A stretch of 64,000 nucleotides of DNA, taken from NCBI GenBank assembly GCA_002917075.1, contig NTMA01000043.1, positions 186,001 to 250,000 of the forward strand, read 5' to 3'. This stretch comes from Hawksworthiomyces lignivorus. Lineage: Eukaryota; Ascomycota; Sordariomycetes; Ophiostomatales; Ophiostomataceae. The notes beneath the pieces are model-generated. The model saw nothing but the letters and a program-made list of their open reading frames with translations, had not been told where the DNA came from and did no database searches. Below are positions 1 through 12,071 of the stretch, one piece after another (the stretch's first letter is position 1; every line of letters begins with the position of its first letter). The translations under genes were made by a program, and so were the position numbers.

Positions 1-407
1 TCGTCTCTTTTCCATCACCTCAAACTTATTCAGAAAGCGGCTTCCCTCGGACTGGAACGAGCCGGGCACTAAGCCTGCTACATACGACTGCGCATCTCAT
101 CTCTGCTGACTTCTCCGGATCACCTCCTGTCTTCTCGAACGGACTTTAGATTCAGCCACTTGAAAAGTGACAAAGTCTTTGGAATCAGCCCTTGATCCAT
201 CAGCCTCTCTATATATCGACAAGAATCTGGAAACGCCTCTTACGTCCGTCGGACCGCGGGCCCTGGATTGCCCCGATCACGTCCAGCTCCTCGGGATATT
301 ACTTCTTCAGCCCTCCAGCTCCCTCTTTATGAAAACTGTGTTTTTGGATTCTGTCCGTCTTCCTTGCTTTCATCTCTCGACACCCCGTTCTTCCTAGGTT
401 TTCGGCG
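1..407. other. 5' leader/promoter of the GATA factor gene
   Basis: No coding region of its own is supported. The stretch is pyrimidine-rich and lies directly upstream of the chosen ATG of the GATA factor at 408. It contains one short upstream ORF (329-397), listed separately. The gene to the left is outside the window. Confidence 0.5.
329..397 (+). promoter_or_regulatory. Short upstream ORF in the leader of the GATA factor
   Basis: An ATG at 329 opens a 22-codon frame ending with TAG at 395-397, ten bases before the main ATG at 408. If transcription starts upstream of 329, scanning ribosomes would meet it first and it could damp translation of the iron regulator. The transcription start is unknown, and the sequence ttcctag at about 391-397 could also be a 3' splice site of a leader intron, so the uORF may not be present in the mature mRNA. 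Confidence 0.3.
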
Positions 408-2821
408 ATGGCCCTGGGCGAAGTCTGCAAGACATCCTCAGCGGCGCCTTTTCATCAAAATCAAGAATTTCACGACCACCAGCGCCCGAGTCAGTACTCT
501 CACCAGGATTTCCCCGTAGGGTTAGAAGAGTTTCGCCAGGGGCTCAAGGGATACCAGACGTCTGACCATCGACGACCGGGCTCTTTCTTTGCTCTGCCGT
601 CTTCACCTCCGTCTTCTTCTTCATCTGCTTCTTCCTCGTCTTCTTCTTCTTCCACAGCCAACGCAGCCATGCGCTCAGCTCTGCCGACTCGGCCGATGGC
701 CTCCAAAAGCGACAAGCCTGCCGGCCAATATCATCCGCGGATACGCTCGCCGCCGCCAGAGGAAGGAGACCGCAGCAACCGCTCATCTGCAGTTATGTCG
801 CCGCGCTCGTCTCACGACAGAAAACCAAGCGGCAGCAACGGCAGCAGCCGCCGCCCGCGTGGTTCGGCATCGCCTACAGTCGCCTCTCAGCAACCTCTCA
901 GTCCGGCTTCCGTCGCGGCCGAGACTGCTTCCGGCAAAGCTGCAGCGGCGCAGCTGAAAGGCGCCGCGTCAGCGGATGCCCAGTCCGAAGGTGACACGAG
1001 CGTTGTGCAGGGCCTTAGCGGCCAGGTCTGCAGGTAAGTTATTCCCCGCGTCTGCTGTCGGCTCTGGAGTTTCTCTATATGGTCGTTGCTAGTTACAGAG
1101 AAGGCCGCGGTAAAATGTGGTATCTTGCCGAAGAGTCATAGAAGGTCTATAAAGACTCGGAAAGTCTAACTTTTGGTTCTCGTGCTGTAGCAACTGTGGC
1201 GTCACTCGAACACCGCTGTGGAGACGGTCGCCGCAAGGCGCCATCATCTGCAACGCGTGTGGACTGTACCAAAAGGCTCGGAATACAGCGCGACCAACGT
1301 ACTTGAAGCGCCCTCCAAATTCGAATGTAGCGGGCGGCGGAGGTGGTCCGCGTTCGCGGAAGACCCCCGACGCAACATCTGCTTCGCCGCAGACCGCCTC
1401 GCAACTTCTGTCCGCTGCGCCAGGAGCTACGTATGTAGCGGCCGACCAGGCGACAACCGGGACGTGCCCCGGCGGCGGACACTGCAACGGAACCGGTGGC
1501 GCTGAGGGCTGCAGCGGCTGTCCAGCATACAACAACCGCATGGCCAAAATCGCCAGCATCAGTGTTCTCCAGTCAGATCGCGGCAACTCGGCTCCTGCCG
1601 AACGAGAAGGGTGCGGCTCGGCTGGGCCGTCGGCTGCAGGCGGCCCGTCTGGGCAGTCTGCGTCATATGACCCGGCAGCGCCCATCGATATGACGAATTT
1701 GCAGAGCCAGGTGTCCACCGTCGTCATCGCTTGCCAAAACTGCGGAACCACGATCACGCCGCTGTGGAGACGCGATGAGAACGGGCGGACGATCTGCAAC
1801 GCATGTGGTATGTTCTGGACTATAGCATTACCTGTCTTTTTCTCGTTTACTGTGCCTTTTTTTGTCCTAGGATCCTAGCCCTTCTGTGCTTTGGATCGGC
1901 TGGCTGACTCTTCAACTAGGCTTGTACTATAAACTCCACGGCGTGCACCGACCCACATTCATGAAGAAGTCGGTCATCAAGCGGCGGAAGCGAGTCATTC
2001 CCACAGCTCAGGATGCGCAAGGCGACGATTACTCGTCTTCGGGCGAACAGGGCGTGTCGCCCCCTCCAGGCGCGCCAGCCACGCCTGCGTCTCACGAAGA
2101 CACAGACATGGAGCGCGGCACGGTGAATTCGGACGGTTCCGTCAACCTAGGTCTGCGGAGGCGCGCTCAGCAGTCTCTCTCGCTCGTGCCTGAACCGGAG
2201 CTGCGCCACAGCCACCAGCAGCAGCGGGCATCGCCAGGATTGTCGGGAGGCGATCTGAATCAGTACCACTCGTCCTCGTCAACTCACCAACGCATGGAGA
2301 TGAGCGACGTGACTATGCACGACAACCGGCTGGCGCCGCTGACTGGCATTCCCAGCATGCCCACGATCGAGCGGCAGACATCACTGTCGCCGGCATCCTT
2401 TCTCTCGCCGTCCCGCAAGCGCTCATTCTCATCTAGCGAGACCGATTATGCAGGCGGTCCCCGCCCGCCATCTCAGCAGGGCCTGGACGGCCGCAGCATC
2501 CGAAGCGCTGTTGGTGGCGGATCGGGAAGTGTTAGCGGCACCAACGGCGGCGCGGCACACGAGTCGAGCACCAAGCGCATGTCGTCGATCAAGTCCATCC
2601 TCAACGCTCCGGCCGACGACGACCGAGGCAACGCCCTGGGCAGCATCGCTGGGCCCTATCCTGGCATCGGCGATGGCGGCTTATCAAGCACGACAGGCGG
2701 CGGCGAGGCGAGAGCGGCTGCTGCTGCGCGGGAAGAGAAGCGAGCCGCCCTCCAGCGTGAGGCCGAGCGCATGCGGGAGCTGCTGGCAGCGAAGGAGCGG
2801 GAGCTGGCGGAGCTTGACTGA
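408..2821 (+). CDS. sre: GATA-type transcription factor, siderophore/iron regulator (SRE/SREA/Urbs1 family)
   Basis: Nuclear repressor that in fungi shuts off siderophore biosynthesis and iron uptake genes when iron is replete. Three exons: 408-1033, 1191-1807, 1920-2821 (714 aa). Joining them gives two GATA fingers of the CX2CX17CX2C class, at about residues 208-232 (CSNC...CNAC) and 390-414 (CQNC...CNAC), each followed by the basic tail (RPTYLKR and RPTFMKK). Between them, at about residues 301-321, lies a cysteine-rich stretch (CPGGGHC...GCSGC), the feature that separates SRE proteins from single-finger GATA factors and is linked to iron sensing. A C-terminal coiled coil (last 40 residues, EEKRAALQREAERM...) matches the family. 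Both introns interrupt finger-coding DNA, one just after the first Cys of finger 1. The start at 408 is the first in-frame ATG but the N-terminus is Ser-rich and poorly conserved, so a downstream start is possible. Confidence 0.9.
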
Positions 2822-4041
2822 ATGATATGCTCCTCCCTCCCAAACGGGTTTTTGAGCGCCAATCTGGCCTTCGATGTTCATTTTGATTTGATAATGATAT
2901 TTTTGTATCAGCGTATATATCTTGCGACTCCGGATTTCACGGCGCTTTGGGACACGAATCTTATAGAGATTTCCTAGCAGCATGGACACTCGAGTAACTC
3001 AAGAGGGGATGTTTTACGAGCCAAACAGGGGCAAAACTCTTTTACGACAGCACAATACTGGCGTCTTTTTGTATTTCGGAACGGTTTCCATATGAAGGGG
3101 AAAGCCAAAAGGGAATAGGTGTTTTATATAAAGGGCATTCGGATGATGGCCGACTGGTGTTTCTGCGTTACTTTACTCAAAAAGCAATGAAAGCTTTCTC
3201 CTATCACTTCTGTTTATAAACCAGCGCTATGCTGCTATACTTGTCTGAGAGCCTTGGACCTTGTGAATTGCTTATCAATGATTTGTAGATGCCCCACAGA
3301 TCCAGTATCCCGATTCTGATGCTCCCTGTTGCTCTGTCGGTCCTGAAGGAAATAACTCCGGCTTCCGTGTACGCTGAAATAATGCAGAGAACAACAGGCG
3401 CTTACAGCACTCTTGTCTTTGCTACATGGAAGAACTCCTAGACACTTGGTTGTCAAGATGTAGAGATCGTATAGAGTTTGCAAAGTCGTATTATGCGAGA
3501 GATATATCATACAACAGAAAACGCGATGACAAGAGAAAACAGACGCCGCCAGCCCGAAACTGCCCACCAGATATACAAACTGGTACACTGTGATGCCATT
3601 TTTGGCCGTTACTAAAAAAACGATCGTCTCTTCTCTCTCCGTCCCATATTCTCCGTCTCAGGCTATGGCCGGAAAACCCAGCAAAATAAGGAAAATAAAA
3701 CAAGTCTATAGTAGCACAGAAAATCACCCAGCCACCTGTCCACGGCCCCTTCCCTTCTTCACAGGGCAAAGAAAAGCTATTTCTCTCCCATGCGATTCAC
3801 AAACATGTAAGTGTTCTACCGCACCCGGGACCAGGAAATGTGAATTTCCTGCCCGGCCAACGTACAAAATACAACCTAAGAGCAATCCACAGCCATTCTT
3901 CTGGAAGAGAGCATCTCGATCTCTCCTCCCTTCCGCGTCATCTACCAAGATCTCCCTGAAGGAGGCAGCTCTGTCCTGCGGTGAAGGATAGGTTGGGCCC
4001 TATTCCCTCAGCCCCAGTGCAGGCCAGAAACAGCTCTCCAT
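2822..4041. other. Intergenic region between convergent genes
   Basis: This 1.2 kb separates the 3' ends of the GATA factor and TVP15. Only short unrelated open frames occur and none has coding character. I see no RNA gene or mobile element in it. Confidence 0.5.
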
Positions 4042-4809
4042 TTACACCTGCTCGGCGCCCCAGCCGGCATCGGCCTCGCGCATGTTTGCGGGCGGCTCGA
4101 TGGAGGGGATAAACTCGAGAGCGGCGTAGATGACACCGACGATGCCGACGATGGAGCCGGCGATGATGCGGAGAGTGTGGTCGTGCAGCAGGATGGAGCC
4201 GATGAAGATGTAGACTAGGAGAGCAGTGTTAGAAGGCGGCCAGTGAATGTGCGCCGCGAAGCGTAATAAGCCAAAAAAAAAGGGGGGGAAGGGGGGAGGA
4301 AAGAGAAAATAGAGCTACATACAGATACCACGGCCGATGAAGGAGAAGAGGAACGAGGCATAGCGGGAGACCTGCGGCGGGATCTGGAACTCAAGCAGGA
4401 CGGTGGCTGAAATTTTGGTTGGTTAGCAGAGCTGTCGATAGCGACGAGAAGCAGGGAGCCGAGAGGAAAACGTACCAAGGCCAAAGAGGATCACATAGCA
4501 GCCGATGACAACAGATTGGCTGAAGCAGGAGGATTAGCAAAAGGGGCGCAGAGAGGATGAGAGATGGCGCTCATCAAGCTGCCAGCGACAGCCGTCTGAA
4601 GAAGATGGGAAGGAGGGAGACGTACAAGCCGATAGGGAAGAACTGGGAGATGCCGCCAAGGACCATGACGACACCAACAACCAGGTTGGCGATGCGGCTG
4701 AGTGCATGTTAGCATATTTTTTTCTTTCTTTCTCTTGCTCTTCCACATCTATCCATGCCCTAGGATGGCAAAGCGCAGCGCAAGCTCACAAGATGTTGGA
4801 GAAGTCCAT
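4042..4809 (-). CDS. TVP15: Golgi membrane protein TVP15 (COPI-associated family)
   Basis: Small integral membrane protein of late Golgi/COPI vesicles; its exact biochemical role is not established. Five exons on the minus strand: 4809-4790, 4697-4626, 4519-4476, 4406-4323, 4214-4042, giving 130 aa. The spliced product starts MDFSNIFRIANLVVGVVMVL and contains FPIGL, CYVILFGLATVLLEFQIPP, SFIGRGIFYIFIGSILLHDH and ends GWGAEQV. Four hydrophobic segments are visible, as expected for the family, and the length matches fungal TVP15. All exons are shorter than 180 nt, so no single open frame reveals the gene. It diverges from BCP1 across 1.26 kb. Confidence 0.88.
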
Positions 4810-6072
4810 TGTTGCGGATGAGGTGGAAGCTGTCGCTTTCTCGTTTCGGATTCGGAGGGATAGAATCAATTCGATGTTCGGATGAAGCAGGAGAAAGCGG
4901 GTCGCAATGAGATGCGCAAGAAGGAGAAAAGGCTTGTAGTTGACTGCGAGGGGATGGAGAGAGGCGACGTTGACTAGAAGCAAGGCAACAGAATAAAATC
5001 GAGAAGGAGATAAAAGGGAAAGCTATGGTAAAAACACGATTTCTTATTACCTCGCAAATGCTTAATACAGGGCAGCTTTCGGGGGGGGGGGGGAGGAGAG
5101 ACAGCGCTAGCAGCAGTAGCCAAAGAGAGAGGGCTGGCAAAAAAAGAGTCTGTGGCTGGGCAACGGAATGTATCTTCTCCACTCTGTGCCAAGGAAAAGT
5201 GACATCACCTTGGCCGTGGAGCGAGCTAAGCAAACCAAGTGCGCAGACTGCGCCACGGCCTGTTTTCTGTTTCGGTTCTGCTTCCGCCAAGTCCGAAGGA
5301 AATGCGAGAGGAAACAAAAAAGTCGCAGAAGGTAAAACAGCCGTCAAGCAGGGAGAAACAGTGCTGATGTCAGTGCGCTGCCTGTCAGGAAAAGCCCTAG
5401 TTGTACGGAGCACGGAGCAGAGCTTAACAGAGAAGATTACAGAGCGCTGATGCTGCATGCGAATACTCTCGCTCCTCAGTGGACCAAAGAGCACAGTATG
5501 CCAACTATGTTGGACGAAATGATCTACGCCGTATTATTCTGCCACTCTGTATGCTGTATAGCTGATTAAACTACCTGACCTAAAGCGTAGATAGTCTGCC
5601 TGTCGGTGGTTGTACGTCACTGGACAGCTTGTAATAAATGCTGTGTCATCGGCCAGCGAGCTAGGTCGAGGAATGCTGCAAGTAAATTCTAGCAGACGAC
5701 AAGAACCAGTTTAGGAGCTGCGGAGATGGTTAGAGACAGAGAAGACGCTATATGCTATGTTTATCGTCTCACTCATATCATAGAGATTGCTCGTGCCTGT
5801 GCCAGTGCTTATGTAGAAGTTTGGACGAGACTTACATGATGAGTGACTTTTTGTTGTATGGCGGATTCTATGCGATAGGAAGTACTATTTCTCAGAACGG
5901 GCGAATTGTCTGCGGGCCAATCAGATTGTAAGAGCCCTAAATTTTCAACGGTATGAGCTATGAGAATGAAAAGCATCTGTAGGCGAAAGCGGGCTCGCGA
6001 TTTTCACATTCTCTTTTTGCATCTTTCTTAGAATAAGACGTAAATTTCTTTCCTTCTTCGCACACAGACGCA
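4810..6072. other. Divergent intergenic region TVP15/BCP1
   Basis: This 1.26 kb holds the promoters of both flanking genes. It contains a G homopolymer at about 5083-5094 and purine/pyrimidine-rich stretches. The longest open frames here lack coding character and I found no domain in them. Confidence 0.45.
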
Positions 6073-7135
6073 ATGGGCAAGAAGCGCGCAAGAGAGGCCG
6101 ACGGCAAGGCGGCCGCGCACGACGACGACCGCATGGCGGACTCGGAGGACGAGGAGGTGAGCTTTGCCCTTTGGGGGGGAGGGGCCTGTGCGGCCGTGAT
6201 GCAGCAAAGAGCTGTGCAGGAGAGAGAGAGGGCCCGACGACGTGTGTGCTGACGCCAGCGCCGACCCGCAGGACTTTGACATTGTGGACGTGGAGTTTGA
6301 GTGGTTCAACTTTGACCCGGAGATCGACTTCCACGGGACCAAGACGCTGCTGCGGCAGCTGCTGGACGTGGACGCGCCGCTGCACGACGTGTCCGGGCTG
6401 GCCGACCTGGTGCTGGCTCAGCCGACCATCGGGTCCACCGTCAAAGTCGACGGCAAGGCCAACGACGCCTACGCGCTGCTGACCGCCCTGAGCCTGCGCG
6501 AGCTGCGCGCCCGCCCAGCCGTGCGCCAGCTGACCGCCTACCTGGCCGACAAGGCCGCCGCCGCCGACGACGCCGCGCTGGCCGCGGCGCTGGTGCCCCT
6601 GCTCGAGAATCAGCAGCAGCAGGAGCAGCAGCAAAAAGAGGCGTCTGCGTCTGCGCCGCACGTCGGCCTCGTCCTCGCCGAGCGCCTCATCAACATGCCG
6701 GCCGAGGTGGGCCCGCCCATGTTCTCCATGCTCCTCGACGAGGTCGAGGCCGCCGTCGAGGACGGCGAGCCCTACGCCTTCACGCACTACCTGGTGCTGT
6801 CCAAGATGTACCAGGAGGTGGCGTCGGAGCTGTCCGGCATGATGGTCGTGGACGACGAGGGCGGATCTGCGGCGACGGGCAAGCGGAAAAAGGCGCGCAA
6901 GAGCGCCGCCGCCGACGCTGGGGGCCCCTTTTACTTCCACGTCGAGGATGAGATCCTCCGCAAGCACGCCCTGGCCTCGGGCACCTACGCCTTCACCAAG
7001 ACCAGCGAGGCCGTCGCCGACAGCAAGCGCGCCTTCCAGGAGCTGGGCATCGAGTCGCGCGGGCTGCTCATCCTGATCGAGGCCGACAAGCTCCCCGCCG
7101 CCGTGCAGGCCATCAGCGAGTTCCTGAAGCCGTAG
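6073..7135 (+). CDS. BCP1: Protein BCP1 (p21-C-terminal-region-binding protein family)
   Basis: Nuclear protein that in yeast is needed for export of Mss4 and acts as chaperone for ribosomal protein Rpl23. Two exons: 6073-6156 and 6272-7135 (315 aa). Exon 1 encodes a basic start and an acidic run ([11 protein letters not shown]...DSEDEE). Exon 2 opens [22 protein letters not shown], the family signature, then LLRQLLDV and [17 protein letters not shown]. The Ala/Glu/Gln-rich segment around residues 130-155 is a variable linker. The C-terminal half (YHFHVEDE-type motif [14 protein letters not shown], then [21 protein letters not shown]) is also typical. Length is close to that of other fungal BCP1 proteins. 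Confidence 0.92.
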
Positions 7136-7441
7136 GCGCGCGCGAGAGGGGGGTGGGGGGGGTGTGAAGGGGGAGAGCGACAGGATATAAATTTTGTACG
7201 GGGGGAGTGGGGGAAAATCCATTTTACGCGGTTAGAGAAAAGAATTGATGCATTTCATGACGTTTTTCAATATACAATGAATTTTCTTTTTTTATGCACG
7301 TCCATCTTCCGATTATCCTTCTGCCACCTTTTAGGTCCTGGATTTCTTTTTTTTTTTCCCCTTTAGATCGTATCTTTTTTAGATTCTCACTTCCGTAAAC
7401 TCCTAATCACACATCTCTTCCCCGCACAGACACACTGTGCT
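7136..7441. other. Shared 3' region of BCP1 and chorismate mutase
   Basis: About 300 bp between convergent stop codons, with T-rich tracts (for example 7345-7362) compatible with polyadenylation regions of both genes. No other feature is seen. Confidence 0.4.
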
Positions 7442-8526
7442 CTACTTCCGGGGCAGCCACCGCAGCGCCGTGGCGGCCACTAGCAGGGCGCCGCCGCCGA
7501 CGCCGAGCCCCCACAGCAGGGCCTCGGAGGCAGACGGCCCGCGGCGGCCCTGGCGCAGGGCGGCGTACCAGGGCAGGTCCTTGGGGGGGTCGAGGCGCTG
7601 CATGAGGTACTCGACCTCGACGTCCTTTGTGACGGGGATGACGAACTTCTCGTAGAGCTCGACGACAGCGTCGACGTTGATCTTGGTGCTGGTGGGGTCC
7701 GGGTCGGCGACGCCCTCGGCGGTGACGTCCTGGCCGTAGGTGGCGACCTTGCGGCGCATGCGCTGCAGCACGAGCTGCTCGACGCGCTTGTTGACGATGG
7801 CCTCGCCGAGGCCCTCGCGGTCGCCGGCGCGGATCAGCGCGGTGAACTTTTCCGTCTCGGCGCGGAACTTGGACTCGGCCACAAACTTGCCAAAGTGGAT
7901 GCGGCGCGACAGCGCCTGCAGGCAGGCGATGTCGCAGGTGGCCGAGGAGCCGTAGTTCTCCTGCGTCTCGCCGCGGTCGCCGCGGCCAAAGTCGGCGCAC
8001 ACCGCCGGCAGCAGCGTCTCCACGTAGTACTGCTTGATGCGGTCGTTGACCACCACGTCGTTGGGGTGCAGGATCGCCGGGTAGTCCAGCGGCTGCAGGA
8101 TCGGCCGCTGCACCGCGTCCGGAAAAAACGGGTACTCGTCCGGCGACTCGAACCGCCGGATCCGCGACTGCAGCGCCTCCTGCTGCCGCAGGTACCAGTC
8201 CGCAAACGACAGCGGCGCCTTGCGCCCCGCCAACCCCAGCACCGACAGCGGCCACGCCAGCAGCGCCAGCGGCGACGCCGCCGCCTCGTCCTGCAGCGAG
8301 ATGGCCCCCGGCTCGTAGATGGTCTTGTTCAGCGGGAACTGGGCGCGCTCGATGAGGTGGTACGTGATGGTGTCCTCGAGGCGGCTGGAAGGGTGGTTAG
8401 CAAAGGCCGGCAGGAGCAACAGGAATCCAGGGACGGGACCGCAGCAGCAGCGTACATCAGCTGGTACCGGATCCGGTTGAGGTCCAGCGCGCGGGACGGA
8501 TCCGAGAGGTCAATGGAGGCGTCCAT
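7442..8526 (-). CDS. ARO7: Chorismate mutase (AroQ, fungal ARO7 type) with extra C-terminal hydrophobic tail
   Basis: Converts chorismate to prephenate, the committed step to phenylalanine and tyrosine. Two exons on the minus strand: 8526-8456 and 8384-7442 (337 aa). The N-terminus MDASIDLSDPSRALDLNRIR and then RLEDTITYHLIERAQFPLNK are characteristic of fungal enzymes, as are RRFESPDEYPFFPDA, HPNDVVVNDRIKQYYV and EKFVIPVTKDVEVEYLMQRL. Fungal homologues usually end just after that last motif at roughly 265 aa. This protein has two extras: an Ala/Leu-rich insertion at about residues 53-80 (PLALLAWPLSVLGLAG) and a 45-residue tail ending in a hydrophobic stretch at about 311-331 followed by RWLPRK, resembling a tail anchor. 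The GT-AG intron has a GCTAAC branch site. The enzyme assignment is firm; membrane attachment is inference. Confidence 0.92.
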
Positions 8527-9401
8527 GGCTTGCGGCGAAGAGGAGCAAGGGTCTCCGAGCACGAATTGGTTCTTGGTCTCTCTTTTTTTTTTTCTGGGTT
8601 GCCAAGAAAGAGGTTGGATGTGCAATTGCGCCCCAGCTATGTGCGCCCCTTACATATATGCGCTCTGCAATGGCTTTTTGCACAAACAAAGCTGCAAAAG
8701 ACTGAGATTCTGGGGGAAACGGTGAGTCAAAATAGGAGTTTCCAGCACGGGCGGCCGCAGGCGAAGCTGTGCACATCAATGAAAGATTTAGGGGGCCGGC
8801 GCCGGAGCTTAGTCTCACCCCTGCTGCTGATTCGCAGCTCCCTATTTGCTGGCGCTGCGCTGCGTCGCATATCGGCCTGGAGAATTAGAACGTTCCCTGT
8901 GGGACAGAACCAGAAAACAGAGAAACCCGGGCGCACAAAGTCTGCGGCAGTTGAGCATTTGCCGTTTCGGCCAACAATATATTATTTCTTCGGATAAGAT
9001 ATTCTCTTCTACAGCCCTCGACAGGATTTTCATTGTGTGGAAGTGATCTCAAAATGCTTCTTCAGTGAAAGTTTTACAGCGCGGCGGGGCATATTCTTCC
9101 TGTAGCTCAGCTGCTTCTGCTGTTGTTACATCGAGTTTGTAAATGTGTTTTGCAAAAGAGCACTATCGCTCGCTTTTTAAGCCACCTTTGTTCTTTACAT
9201 ACTCTCTGTGTATTGGCGTTGTAAGTCTTGATATGCGGACTTTGCCCAGCAAACGAAAACTTCCTCTTCAGCTCTTCCCAAGTCTGTCTAAAGCTGCCAT
9301 TCTCCGTCTGAGCCAGCGCAACGGCGGTACATCCACAGTTGTGCCATCGAGGTCAAGCGAATTCCTCTCTCCGGCTCCTCGGGCTTTTCCTTGCGATCTC
9401 T
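8527..9401. other. Intergenic region upstream of chorismate mutase
   Basis: About 870 bp between the start of chorismate mutase and the 3' end of the next minus-strand gene. Short open frames on both strands overlap one another and show no recognisable protein features. Confidence 0.4.
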
Positions 9402-10760
9402 CTAGTGTGCAATCCGATCTTCGAATTCGCTGTCGATCTGTCCACAGATGCTGCATATTCCTGAGCTCGGAAGCGCCTGGTTGACGCTGTCAAGCTCCAA
9501 GCCTTCTAGCTTATTGCTTTCCAAGGAGAAATATATGAATATAATCAGCAAAAGTTCCAGCAAGAGTCTCCAATAGCCGACCAATCCCAGTTTGTGCATA
9601 GGCCACGTATGAACAAAGCCAAGGATTGGCATCATTGACATCACGATCGCCTCTTTGAAAAATCTCTGCAGCTCGCCGAATGTCTCCAGAGCACGTCGAT
9701 GTGTTCCGCCAAATCGCTTAACGCAAAATCGGAACCATGTCCTACGATTCGTGCGCATTAACCGCCATACGGCCGGTACTAGCTCAAATCGTACTATCAT
9801 GTAGATACTGAAACATAATGACATGTAGATGGCAGAGCTTTCCTTGTACTCTGGCAAGATAAAAGGAGCCAATGTGTATAATTCGTTTCGCCTCCCATCT
9901 GCGCAGAGGGCAATATGTAGACTATGGAGATTGAGAAGAAACCTAGCCTGGGTTGATAAGACCTCATGTAGCCAAATATTACGCCTAGCTGCACTTAATG
10001 TGTCCAGGTATCCTCTCAGGTTATCGGTCCAGTCGAGGTGGACAGGGTCGGTCTCATGGGCATACTTCGTTCCCGGTAGGAGAAATAGGTAAGGCAGCGC
10101 TGGTAAGATCATGAAGTTAATCCAAAATGAGCTGTGTATCTGGCACTTGCGTTCGCTGAGTATACTCGTCTGTTCTGGGAGCTCTAAAGGAATTTCGGCA
10201 GTCCAAGGGCACGTCGATTGACTGTCGGTCACTAGGGTAAGTGGCGAAGGCCAAGTGCTGCAATTGTTCTCCTCGGCGCCATGGTATGGAATAGACTTGT
10301 TGGCTTGAAGCGGATCGAAACTGAGCTCATCTCGGCGGTCCACGAAAGCCTGAAAACCGGGCGGGGCTGGCAGACTGAAGTTTGCATACTTTCCGCAGTC
10401 CTGGCTGAGCTGGCTTGTCGACTACAAGGAATATTATGAGCACTTCTCTAGTAAGTCAGATCAAGATGGAACTGCATCTCAACGTACCGTGCATAGAAGC
10501 AAAAAGTCCTTCTGAGCTGTCCACTTTGCATAGCGAACTGCGTCAAGCGACGTCCAGAATGCGAAGGCGGCAAAGAAGAGTGAGACGACCGTAGCAAGCG
10601 ACACCCAAAAATGCCAGTGCTTCAAAGCTTGCGCATGGCGTTTGGCCCTCCGGACGAAGGACAAAGCACGCTTTCCAATCGCTAGCATGGACTTAAAGAT
10701 GTGCGCAAAAGGACCCGCAGCCTTCTGCGCTGCAGCCACAGTCGCGGTCCAGGTCGACAT
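9402..10760 (-). CDS. Multi-pass membrane protein of unknown function
   Basis: Not recognised as a named family. Two exons on the minus strand: 10760-10488 and 10421-9402, joined in phase 0 across a GTACGT...TAG intron, give 430 aa starting MSTWTATVAAAQKAAG. An upstream extension of the open frame has no ATG, so 10760 is the start chosen. Hydrophobic segments lie near residue 65-85 (FWVSLATVVSLFFAAFAFW), in the middle (FWINFMILPALPYLFLLPG; IYMSLCFSIYMIVRFELVPAV) and near the C-terminus (MSMMPILGFVHTW; LLLELLLIIFIYFSL). An N-terminal TM followed by a Cys-containing loop and several later TM helices recalls uncharacterised fungal membrane proteins found in variable regions. Its codon use is less GC-biased than that of the neighbouring housekeeping genes. 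Confidence 0.7.
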
Positions 10761-12071
10761 GATGGGGTACCGTAATTGCGGTGTCACTTCGCTGCTCGAA
10801 CTGGTGCACTTAGACTTTTGCGATCCTAATATTTTCTTGTCTGAAGTGAATACCACGAACGCCTATGTGTAGATGAAAAATGAAAATTTTTATTTTCTAC
10901 TATGGCAGCCTCCTCAGCCTCGTCGTTTCCCTCACCGCATATCTTGACAGGGGTTCAGCCGCTCTCCATCCTTCGTAAGAAGTAATAGTACGGAGTACTA
11001 CATGCGAGGCGGATAGACAACTCAACTTAACAAAACCAACAAAACCACAACAATCCCCGCAACTAAAGGGATCATGGCAGTGGCCTCTCCAGACGTTCAC
11101 AACCCTCATGCATGGGCGCTGGCGACTGTTAATCACGTACAACGGATTGGGTGAAGACTAAGTTGTAACAGAAGTATATTGATAACAGTGTAGACCGTTG
11201 TCTGGGATCAAGACTGTATCTTGTGCGAGTCGAGTATGACTCGCATGCGAGATACTTATATAGCAAGACTAAGGTGAAGAAAGTTCTCAACCCTTCGGCC
11301 GATTACACGGTGCACTTGGCCTTCAGGTGCTCCTCTGGCTGCCCTAGTAATTCACTGCTAAGACTGCTACTTCGTTCCGGTAGAGATTTCGAGAGCAGGA
11401 AATCGTTCCAGAGACAGCATATCCGGAGCAAGCTTGAAACAACGCGATTATTCTTACAAGTATTAGTTATTTTGGTGTGAATGGCGCGAACCTGCAACGT
11501 AGAGTTGCTAACACGGTACGTAGCACTGCAAGTTGAAGAGCGCCGGTATTAATAGGCTCTGTCCGCACGTTTCTCTAATATGCAATTTTTTGTTCTTTTT
11601 TCTAAAATAAAAAGAAAAAAAAAATCTCTCGGCTGAGGATTGAGCGCCGCGACCTGCCATAGCGCCGGCCTCCTGAGGTAGACAGGCTTTGTGTGTAAGT
11701 GAATTGCTGCAGATTTGTATCCAAGGCTCGGCTGAGAGCTCATCGCTTGCTTTGAAGCATGCCAAGAATAAATGGTCGTTGTCGAATTCTTTAGCGCAGC
11801 TTGTCCTAGATCTCCCTGTGTCTTTGGTCCGTCCGACATATGATGCAGGATACATGCCAGTTTGTATGCTCTCTGCATAGCATTGTATCCAGTGATCAGC
11901 CTTTATTACCCATGCGACAAACAGATGCTAATAAAAATGCATATATTTTCGTTATTAAATGGTAATGTTGCCCAGCTGAAAAGGCCAGGCCTAGAAAGAA
12001 AATAAAATAAAAATAATTGTACCTCTTTAGAATCTCTCTTCTACCTCTCCAACTGCGTCGTTCCCACCTCT
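10761..12071. other. Intergenic, AT-rich
   Basis: About 1.3 kb without a supported gene. Includes A-rich tracts (around 11605-11625 and 11995-12020). The several small open frames overlap each other on both strands and carry no motif. Confidence 0.4.

Noticed and set aside
5945..7222. 425-codon minus-strand open frame over BCP1
   Set aside because: It is the antisense shadow of the GC-rich BCP1 exon; its product is low-complexity Val/Gly/His-rich and lacks motifs.
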